A stretch of 6,338 bases of DNA, taken from Betaproteobacteria bacterium RIFCSPLOWO2_02_FULL_62_17. GTDB lineage: Bacteria; Pseudomonadota; Gammaproteobacteria; Burkholderiales; SG8-39. Shown piece by piece: positions 1-4,592 of the stretch (positions are counted from its first letter, which is position 1; each line of letters starts with the position of its first letter). The position numbers and the translations under genes are program-made. The notes under the pieces are model-generated. The model made no database searches. It saw only the letters and a list, made by a program, of their open reading frames with translations, and was not told the DNA's origin. The DNA is taken from assembly GCA_001770355.1 (NCBI GenBank), contig MEQV01000313.1:1-6338 (forward strand). Reading direction: 5' to 3'.

Positions 1-2
1 TG

Positions 3-434
3 CAGAACGCCGACGCGGCGTTCGGGGCCGACATGCAACTGGTTCACCAGATGCTCGGGAGCAACGATAAGATCAAACGCACCGTCGTCAATCTTCCCGA
101 TGGCATCCGTACCGTCACCGAATCGGACGACGTGCAAGTGGCGCAGGCCATCAAGGCCCACGTGGCGAGCATGGAAGGCCGGCTGCGCGACGGTCGGGAG
201 TTCAACCTGTTCAGCCCGACGCTGCCGGTCCTGTTCGCAAACAAGGATAAGATCAAGACCGTGGTCGAGGCGACACAGAAAGGTTCCATCGTCACGCAGA
301 CCTCGGACGACGCCAAGGTGGTCGCCGCGCTTCAAGCGCACGCCCTGGAGGTCAGCGAATTGGCCCGTGACGGCATGGCCGCGATGATGCGCAGCGCCAG
401 AGCGGGCATGATGGGCGATCAAGCGCAACGTTGA
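3..434 (+). CDS. Two-repeat hypothetical protein, 5' end outside window
   Basis: The reading frame is open to the left edge, so the true start lies upstream; a Met at 33 is internal to a conserved-looking stretch (FGADMQLVHQ) and is probably not the start. Counting from that Met, two similar ~40-residue units follow one another. Residues 12-51 begin DKIKRTVVNLPDGIRTVTES and residues 72-111 begin DKIKTVVEATQKGSIVTQTS. Both share a DKIK opening, a SDD turn and a V/A-rich helix ending near AHxxxxxxL. The linker contains LFSPTLPVLF. The C-terminus is Met- and Ala-rich. The pattern resembles small conserved proteins of proteobacteria that I recall only as hypothetical, so I assign no function. No Cys-rich metal site or membrane segment is visible in this part; a signal peptide could be in the missing N-terminus. 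The methyltransferase gene follows 31 bp later and may be cotranscribed. Confidence 0.8.
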   Translation, partial: QNADAAFGADMQLVHQMLGSNDKIKRTVVNLPDGIRTVTESDDVQVAQAIKAHVASMEGRLRDGREFNLFSPTLPVLFANKDKIKTVVEATQKGSIVTQTSDDAKVVAALQAHALEVSELARDGMAAMMRSARAGMMGDQAQR

Positions 435-450
435 TGCATAAATGACTTGA

Positions 451-457
451 GAGGAAA
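451..457 (+). promoter_or_regulatory. Ribosome binding site of the methyltransferase gene
   Basis: GAGGAAA lies 8 nt before the ATG at 466. It is one of the clearer Shine-Dalgarno sequences in the window and supports that start. Confidence 0.7.
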
Positions 458-465
458 CCGGAAAA

Positions 466-1134
466 ATGAAAGCAGTGTGGCCACTTATTGTATGTTTTTC
501 CCTTGCGGGTATTGCCGTATTGTCCGCCGGGCCTGGAGCGGCGCAAACGCCGCACACGCATCAGCACAGCTTCAGCGGCGCGGAGAAATGGGCGCACATT
601 TTCGATGATCCCAAGCGCGATGAAAGGCAGAAGCCCCACCAGGTCATCGAGGCGCTGGCGCTCAAGCCCAACGCGGTCATTGCCGACATCGGATCGGGCA
701 CCGGCTATTTCGCGGTCCGGGTCGCGAACATGGTGCCCAAGGGCCGCGTCTACGGCGTCGATACCGAGCCCGACATGGTCAGGTACCTGGGCGAGCGCGC
801 GAAACGCGAGAAGCGCGGCAACGTCACCGCCATAGCCGGCTCACCCGACGACCCGCGCCTTCCGGAGAAAGTCGATCTGATCCTCATGGTGGATGTCTTT
901 CACCATATCGAGGATCGCGCGCGTTATTTCCGCAAGCTGCGCGCCGCGCTCAAGCCGGGCGGGCGCATCGCGATCATCGATTTCCGCATGGATTCGCCCG
1001 ATGGCCCGCCGAAGGCCGCGCGCATCGCCCCGGAGCGCGTTATCGCCGAACTCAAGGGCGCCGGGTTCGCCGTTTCCAAGGATCACGGTTTTCTGCCCGA
1101 CCAGTATTTTCTGGTTTTTCAGGTGGCCTCCTGA
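466..1134 (+). CDS. Exported class I SAM-dependent methyltransferase
   Basis: The product (222 aa) has a Rossmann-type methyltransferase domain. Motif I is VIADIGSGTGYFA (residues 71-83, Asp74 and glycines 76/78/80). An acidic residue follows the second strand (GVDTEPD, Asp99), which in this fold contacts the SAM ribose. Motif IV is DLILMVDVFHHIED (137-150), and LKPGGRIAIIDF (162-173) is the post-IV strand. The first ~26 residues look like a Sec signal peptide: Lys2, a hydrophobic core, and a probable cleavage site near AGPGAAQ. A His-rich stretch (HTHQH) and the KWAHIFDDPKRDERQKP segment follow. Similar signal-peptide-bearing methyltransferases occur in proteobacteria, but their substrates are not known to me. 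SAM is cytoplasmic, so the location is puzzling. It lacks the conserved Cys pattern expected of ArsM, so arsenite methylation is not supported. It lies 31 bp after the preceding gene. Confidence 0.88.
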   Translation: MKAVWPLIVCFSLAGIAVLSAGPGAAQTPHTHQHSFSGAEKWAHIFDDPKRDERQKPHQVIEALALKPNAVIADIGSGTGYFAVRVANMVPKGRVYGVDTEPDMVRYLGERAKREKRGNVTAIAGSPDDPRLPEKVDLILMVDVFHHIEDRARYFRKLRAALKPGGRIAIIDFRMDSPDGPPKAARIAPERVIAELKGAGFAVSKDHGFLPDQYFLVFQVAS

Positions 1135-1196
1135 CGCATTGAACGGAATCCCGGCCGGTATCGTTTGAGCAATCGGCAGTGCGTTGCCCTGTGTAC

Positions 1197-1210
1197 TTGA
1201 TCATGATCAA
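1197..1210. promoter_or_regulatory. FNR/ANR-type operator, perfect palindrome
   Basis: TTGATCATGATCAA is a perfect 14-bp palindrome and matches the FNR-family consensus TTGAT-N4-ATCAA in all ten fixed positions. It lies in the 150-bp intergenic region, 74 bp before the lipoprotein ATG at 1285, in a position suitable for an activator. The match is seen directly; binding by FNR, ANR, DNR or another CRP/FNR regulator is inferred. Confidence 0.75.
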
Positions 1211-1232
1211 TATGCCCAGGGGGTCGATGGGT

Positions 1233-1238
1233 CAGCAT
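1233..1238 (+). promoter_or_regulatory. Possible weak -10 element of an FNR-dependent promoter
   Basis: CAGCAT matches TATAAT at 3 of 6 positions, including the A at position 2 and the T at position 6. It lies where a -10 would be if the FNR box were centred near -41.5 (start of transcription near 1245). A weak -10 without a clear -35 is common in activator-dependent promoters. The spacing is the main support. Confidence 0.3.
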
Positions 1239-1284
1239 GTGCTAAGGAGTCAGGGTTTCCGGGGCCGAACCGAGCCGAAAAAAT

Positions 1285-2346
1285 ATGCATGCGCGTCTGC
1301 GATGGCTGCTCATAGCAAGCCTGGCCCTGGCCGGATGCCAGAGTATCGGTCCCGGGGCGATCCAGCGTGATCGTCTTGACTACGCCGGCGCAATCGCCGC
1401 CACTTGGCGCGAGCAAACCTTGCTCAACATCGTGAAGCTGCGATACTTCGATGCACCCGCGTTCCTGGAGGTCTCTTCGGTTATCGGTTCTTACACACTG
1501 CAAAGCGACGTCAGCCTCATCGCGCGGATTTTTCCCAATTCCCGGGCCGACACCAATCGAAACTTCGGTGCGACCGGCACCTATACGGATCATCCAACGA
1601 TTTCCTACACCCCAGTCACCGGACAGAAGTACATCGAAAAGCTGCTGCGCCCGATTCCGCCGCAGGCCATCTTCGCCATGATCCAGGCCGGCCACCCGGC
1701 CGATTTCATATTGTCGCTTTCGGTGCGTGGCTTCAACAACGTGTTCAACCAGTCTGCCGGGCCTGCGAGGAAAGGGCGTCAAGACCCGGCGTTCTTCCAG
1801 TTGGTCGACGCGTTTTACCGAATCCAGCAGTCCGGCGCGCTCGGCATCCGGATCGAGAAGCGCGGCCACGATGAAGTCACGCTGTTGTTCTTCCGCGCGA
1901 CCGCCGATCCCGAGGTTGAAAGGGATGTGCGGTTCATCATGGACACGCTTGAGATCAAAACGGAAGGCAGGGAACTGCGGCTCACCCTCGGGTCGGCGGC
2001 CCGCAACAGCGCAGAAATTGCCCTGCTCACCCGATCGATGTGGGAAATCCTCGCCGAGCTTTCCGGTGGCGTGGACGTGCCGGCACAGGACCTGACAGAA
2101 GGGCGGGCGACCACCATGACGCCACCGGGCGAGCGCTCGCGCCGATTGCCGGTCGCGCGTATCCATTCCGGTCCGGAACCGCCGGCCGACGCGTATATTG
2201 CCGTCCAATACCGCGACGCCTGGTTCTGGATCGACGACCGCGACCTCGCGTCCAAGCGCGTGGTGACCTTCCTCATGGTGTTCTCCTCGATCGCGGAGAC
2301 CGGTGCCGTGCCCCAGGTTCCCATCATTACAATTCCGGCCAACTGA
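1285..2346 (+). CDS. Lipoprotein of unknown function, outer-membrane type
   Basis: The N-terminus is a typical lipoprotein signal: Arg4 and Arg6, a hydrophobic core, then the lipobox LAGC with the acylated Cys at residue 18. Gln at +2 (no Asp) favours sorting to the outer membrane. The mature part (~335 aa) has no further membrane segment. It starts with a conserved-looking YAGAIAATWREQTLLNIVKLRY segment (residues ~33-54), and a region near residues 175-245 alternates strands and charged turns. It ends close to a VVTFLMVFSSIAETGAVPQVP stretch and PIITIPAN. Similar proteins occur in proteobacteria as uncharacterised lipoproteins; I do not recognise a function. The start is fixed by the signal peptide, although the ribosome site is weak (purine-rich GCCGAAAAAAT). 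The FNR box upstream suggests low-oxygen induction. arsR begins 68 bp downstream under its own promoter. Confidence 0.85.
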   Translation: MHARLRWLLIASLALAGCQSIGPGAIQRDRLDYAGAIAATWREQTLLNIVKLRYFDAPAFLEVSSVIGSYTLQSDVSLIARIFPNSRADTNRNFGATGTYTDHPTISYTPVTGQKYIEKLLRPIPPQAIFAMIQAGHPADFILSLSVRGFNNVFNQSAGPARKGRQDPAFFQLVDAFYRIQQSGALGIRIEKRGHDEVTLLFFRATADPEVERDVRFIMDTLEIKTEGRELRLTLGSAARNSAEIALLTRSMWEILAELSGGVDVPAQDLTEGRATTMTPPGERSRRLPVARIHSGPEPPADAYIAVQYRDAWFWIDDRDLASKRVVTFLMVFSSIAETGAVPQVPIITIPAN

Positions 2347-2376
2347 CCTCCGTGCCAGGCATAACCGGAGAAGTTG

Positions 2377-2405
2377 CTGACAATGTGGAACAATACTTCT
2401 ATAAT
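2377..2405 (+). promoter_or_regulatory. Sigma70 promoter of the ars operon
   Basis: The -35 is CTGACA (2377-2382, 5 of 6 matches to TTGACA). The -10 is a perfect TATAAT (2400-2405), and the spacer is 17 bp. Transcription should begin near 2411-2413, only 2-4 nt before the arsR ATG at 2415. This predicts a leaderless or nearly leaderless arsR message. Confidence 0.75.
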
Positions 2406-2416
2406 ATTCGAAATAT
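2404..2416. promoter_or_regulatory. Candidate ArsR operator
   Basis: ATATT-CGA-AATAT is an inverted repeat with 5-bp arms and a 3-nt spacer. It overlaps the end of the -10 box, the expected transcription start and the start codon. AT-rich inverted repeats of this kind at or beside the -10 are typical targets of ArsR-family repressors. Outer matches (TA at 2400-2401 with TA at 2419-2420) extend it imperfectly. Autoregulation is inferred from position. Confidence 0.5.
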
Positions 2417-2768
2417 GGTAACGTTAAACGCCGCCGAACTGCTTGCCGCCCTGGGTCACGAATCCCGGCTTGCGGTGTTTCGCTTGCTCGTTGAAGCCGG
2501 GCCGGAGGGTATGAACCCGGGCGTTATTGGAGAGAAGCTCGAGATGGCCCCAGCCACCCTTTCTTTCCATCTTGCGCACCTGAGCCGGGTGGGCTTGATT
2601 CGAGGGCAAAAGGAAAGCCGCTTCATTCGCTACTGCGCCGACTACGGCACCATCGATGAGCTGGTTGCCTTCCTCACGAAAAATTGCTGCGGGGGTGAAG
2701 CCTGCCTCGCCAAATCCGCCGGGTCCGGTACCGCCGCGAAGCGCCGGATTCGCAAGATTACCTCCTGA
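2415..2768 (+). CDS. arsR: ArsR-family As(III)-responsive repressor
   Basis: The product (117 aa) is a single winged helix-turn-helix domain of the ArsR/SmtB family. It starts LNAAELLAALGHESRLAVFR, with recognition-helix region APATLSFHLAHLSRVGLI (residues 45-62) and a wing around GQKESRFIRY (64-73). It lacks the ELCVCDL-type Cys pair of the E. coli ArsR helix. Instead Cys91, Cys92 and Cys97 form NCCGGEAC near the C-terminus, the arrangement known from Acidithiobacillus ferrooxidans ArsR (Cys95, Cys96, Cys102), where three cysteines bind arsenite. Here the gap before the third Cys is one residue shorter. The tail is basic (AAKRRIRK). It should repress the downstream arsC-acr3 genes and itself, releasing DNA on As(III) or Sb(III) binding. 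The ATG at 2415 gives a normal family N-terminus and has no Shine-Dalgarno, fitting the predicted leaderless transcript; an upstream in-frame GTG at 2385 lies inside the promoter spacer. Confidence 0.93.
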   Translation: MVTLNAAELLAALGHESRLAVFRLLVEAGPEGMNPGVIGEKLEMAPATLSFHLAHLSRVGLIRGQKESRFIRYCADYGTIDELVAFLTKNCCGGEACLAKSAGSGTAAKRRIRKITS

Positions 2769-2769
2769 C

Positions 2770-2773
2770 AGGA
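2770..2773 (+). promoter_or_regulatory. Short ribosome binding site of arsC
   Basis: AGGA lies 6 nt before the arsC ATG in the 11-bp arsR-arsC gap. It is short but well placed, and supports tight operon coupling. Confidence 0.45.
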
Positions 2774-2779
2774 TCTTGC

Positions 2780-3289
2780 ATGACAGACCGCGTCTTGAAC
2801 GTACTTTTTCTCTGTACCGGCAATTCAGCCCGCAGCATTCTGGCCGAGTCAGTTCTAAACCATCTGGGCAGAGGCCGCTTCTGCGCCTTCAGCGCGGGCA
2901 GTCATCCGAAAGGCCAGGTGAATCCCTTTGCCCTGGAAGCATTGGAAAAGAACCGATTTCCATTGAGCGGCCTGCGCAGCAAGAGCTGGGACGAGTTTTC
3001 GACGCCGGATGCGCCGCCTCTCGATTTTGTTTTCACTGTGTGCGACAACGCCGCGGGTGAAACCTGCCCGTTCTGGCCTGGACAACCGATGACTGCGCAC
3101 TGGGGCATCGAAGACCCGGCGGCAGTCGAAGGCAGCGACGAAGAGAAGCGCCGGGCATTTTCCACTGCCCTCAGGTTTTTGAAAACCCGGATAGCGCTGT
3201 TTGCCAGCCTGCCGTTGGAGAAGCTCAATGCGATAGCGATCAAACGCGAGCTCGACCAGATCGGGCGCCTGCGCGAGAAAGGTGAATAG
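2780..3289 (+). CDS. arsC: Arsenate reductase, low-molecular-weight phosphatase type
   Basis: The product (169 aa) has the low-molecular-weight tyrosine phosphatase fold used by one class of arsenate reductases. The phosphate-binding loop LFLCTGNSARS (residues 9-19) supplies catalytic Cys12 and Arg18. Cys88 and Cys96 in TVCDNAAGETCPFWPG (86-101) are placed like the redox cysteines of Staphylococcus aureus ArsC (Cys10, Cys82, Cys89), with one extra residue between the last two. HWGIEDPA (107-114) carries the Asp-Pro pair of the general-acid loop. It should reduce arsenate to arsenite in the cytoplasm by a cysteine relay; whether thioredoxin or a glutathione/glutaredoxin system recycles it cannot be read from sequence alone. 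It starts 11 bp after arsR, clearly in the same operon, and supplies arsenite to the Acr3 exporter. The length is slightly above the ~130-140 aa of the S. aureus-type enzyme because of a C-terminal helical extension. Confidence 0.93.
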   Translation: MTDRVLNVLFLCTGNSARSILAESVLNHLGRGRFCAFSAGSHPKGQVNPFALEALEKNRFPLSGLRSKSWDEFSTPDAPPLDFVFTVCDNAAGETCPFWPGQPMTAHWGIEDPAAVEGSDEEKRRAFSTALRFLKTRIALFASLPLEKLNAIAIKRELDQIGRLREKGE

Positions 3290-3388
3290 CTGATCAACGC
3301 ACAGTGCGAAGTCATGAACCAGCAAGCGGCACACGCCTCGCAATTCTCAATGTAGCGAACCAACCCAACCTGATTCCCGGATAACGTC

Positions 3389-4459
3389 ATGAGTGCCATC
3401 ACAAAAAAGCTCTCTTTTCTCGACAGATATCTGACCGTCTGGATCTTCGCGGCCATGGCCATCGGTGTGGGTCTGGGCTTTCTTGTGCCCGGCATCGAGG
3501 ACTTCATCAACAGTTTTCAGGTAGGAACCACCAACATTCCCATTGCGGCGGGCCTGATCCTGATGATGTACCCGCCCTTTGCCAAGGTGCGTTACGAGGA
3601 ATTGCCCGATGTTTTCCGCGACTGGAAGGTGTTGGGACTTTCCCTGGTGCAGAACTGGATCGTCGGGCCGATACTGATGTTTGCGCTGGCGCTGATGTTT
3701 CTCCAGGACAAGCCGGAATACATGGTGGGGCTCATCATGATCGGCCTGGCCCGATGCATCGCCATGGTGATCGTCTGGAACGAGCTCGCCAAGGGTTCCA
3801 CGGAGTACGCGGCCGGCCTGGTTGCTTTCAATTCCATCTTTCAGGTGTTGTTCTTCAGCGTCTATGCCTGGCTGTTCATCACGGTGCTGCCGCCGTTCTT
3901 TGGTCTGACGGGCTCTGTTGTCGATATCTCGATCAAGCAGATTGCCGAGAGCGTTTTCATCTATCTGGGCATCCCCTGCGTTGCCGGCGTGCTGACGCGC
4001 GCGATCATGTTGCGTTTTGTCTCGAAGGATTGGTATCACACCCGTTTCGTGCCGAAAATCGGACCGATCACGCTGGCCGCGCTGCTGTTCACCATCGTTG
4101 TCATGTTCAGCCTGAAGGGCAAGCTGATCGTCACCATCCCCCTGGATGTGGTGCGCATCGCCGTTCCCTTGCTGATTTATTTTGTCGTGATGTTTGTTTT
4201 CTCGTTTTTCATGAGCATGCGCCTGGGGGCCGGTTACGAAAAGAGCGCCACCCTTTCGTTCACCGCGGCCAGTAACAACTTTGAACTGGCCATCGCCGTT
4301 GCCGTGGCGGTTTACGGCATCAACTCGGGTGTTGCTTTTGCGGCTGTTATCGGGCCCCTGGTCGAAGTGCCGGTCATGATCGGCCTGGTCAATGTCGCGC
4401 TATGGCTTCAGAGGAAGTATTTTGTTGCAACATCAGCCCGATTACCCAGTTATGGGTAG
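3389..4459 (+). CDS. acr3: Acr3-family arsenite efflux permease
   Basis: The product (356 aa) is a polytopic membrane protein with about ten hydrophobic segments, as expected for Acr3 (bile/arsenite/riboflavin transporter superfamily). Diagnostic stretches are ILMMYPPFAKVRYEELP (57-73), LVQNWIVGPILMF (86-98), GLARCIAMVIVWNELAKG (119-136), FNSIFQVLFFSVYAW (147-161), FTAASNNFELAIAVA (291-305) and VIGPLVEVPVM (320-330). Cys123 and Glu299 are 176 residues apart, matching the essential Cys129 and Glu305 reported for Corynebacterium glutamicum Acr3. It should export arsenite from the cytoplasm by proton exchange. It follows arsC by 99 bp with no promoter or terminator evident; a weak GGAT lies before the ATG. 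The conserved protein ends around LWLQRKYF, and the last ~11 residues (VATSARLPSYG) look like run-on into non-homologous DNA, next to the acr3 remnant. It is sometimes annotated arsB, but it is not the ArsB family. Confidence 0.94.
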   Translation: MSAITKKLSFLDRYLTVWIFAAMAIGVGLGFLVPGIEDFINSFQVGTTNIPIAAGLILMMYPPFAKVRYEELPDVFRDWKVLGLSLVQNWIVGPILMFALALMFLQDKPEYMVGLIMIGLARCIAMVIVWNELAKGSTEYAAGLVAFNSIFQVLFFSVYAWLFITVLPPFFGLTGSVVDISIKQIAESVFIYLGIPCVAGVLTRAIMLRFVSKDWYHTRFVPKIGPITLAALLFTIVVMFSLKGKLIVTIPLDVVRIAVPLLIYFVVMFVFSFFMSMRLGAGYEKSATLSFTAASNNFELAIAVAVAVYGINSGVAFAAVIGPLVEVPVMIGLVNVALWLQRKYFVATSARLPSYG

Positions 4460-4510
4460 GGCGCAGGAGTTGGAAAAGACCGGCGTGCTCATCGAGGTGC
4501 CGGTGATGCT
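4361..4510 (+). repeat. Imperfect direct repeat from two acr3 3' ends
   Basis: The 20-bp blocks 4361-4380 and 4491-4510 match at 16 of 20 positions, 130 bp apart. Both encode the Acr3 motif V/I-E-V-P-V-M, the first in the intact acr3 and the second in the remnant. The similarity reflects shared ancestry rather than a recent copy. Confidence 0.6.
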
Positions 4511-4568
4511 GCTGGTGGTAAAAGTGGTGAAAGTATCCAAGGGCTGGTACGAGGCTGGTCGTGCCTGA
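4452..4568 (+). pseudogene. 3'-terminal remnant of a second acr3 gene (38-codon ORF)
   Basis: A short ORF starts at an ATG that overlaps the end of acr3 in another frame and runs to a TGA at 4566-4568. Its first ~10 residues (MGRAQELEKT) look unrelated, but from 4482 it reads GVLIEVPVMLLVVKVVKV and then SKGWYEAGRA. This matches the C-terminus of an Acr3 subtype that ends in ...SKGWYE, which differs from the LVNVALWLQRKYF ending of the intact upstream gene. It is therefore best read as the surviving tail of another acr3, left when the present acr3 replaced or recombined with it. It encodes at most one partial membrane helix and cannot transport by itself. Translation as a 38-aa peptide coupled to acr3 is possible but unsupported, since no clear ribosome site is seen. 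The TGA is in frame with the following ATP-grasp gene. Confidence 0.7.
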
Positions 4569-4592
4569 GGTGATCTTCGAGTCCATGCTGCC

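Noticed and set aside
1151..1158. CCGGCCGG palindrome after the methyltransferase gene as a terminator
   Set aside because: An 8-bp palindrome without a loop and without a following T-run does not form a credible intrinsic terminator.
1207..2208. 333-codon open frame on the minus strand
   Set aside because: It lies wholly opposite the lipoprotein gene, has a low-complexity Arg/Gly/Asp-rich composition typical of GC-rich antisense frames, and no recognisable domain. The + strand lipobox protein explains the region.
2348..2370. CTCCG...CGGAG inverted repeat after the lipoprotein gene
   Set aside because: The 5-bp arms are separated by about 13 nt and no T-run follows; too weak to call a terminator.
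2385..2414. GTG at 2385 as an upstream start of arsR
   Set aside because: It is in frame but lies in the spacer of a near-consensus promoter, has no ribosome site, and would add residues not expected at an ArsR N-terminus.
3290..3388. Possible small gene in the arsC-acr3 gap (ATG at 3314, 13 codons)
   Set aside because: Too short, with no ribosome site and no similarity I recognise. The 99-bp gap otherwise shows no clear promoter or hairpin.
3347..4039. 230-codon open frame on the minus strand
   Set aside because: It is antisense to acr3, rich in His, Gln, Asp and Arg as expected from the complement of hydrophobic codons, and contains no domain.
4425..4453. TTGCAA / AGTTAT as a separate promoter for the ATP-grasp gene
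   Set aside because: The spacing is 17 bp, but the -10 matches only 3 of 6 positions and the element lies in the acr3 3' coding end; chance is a sufficient explanation.
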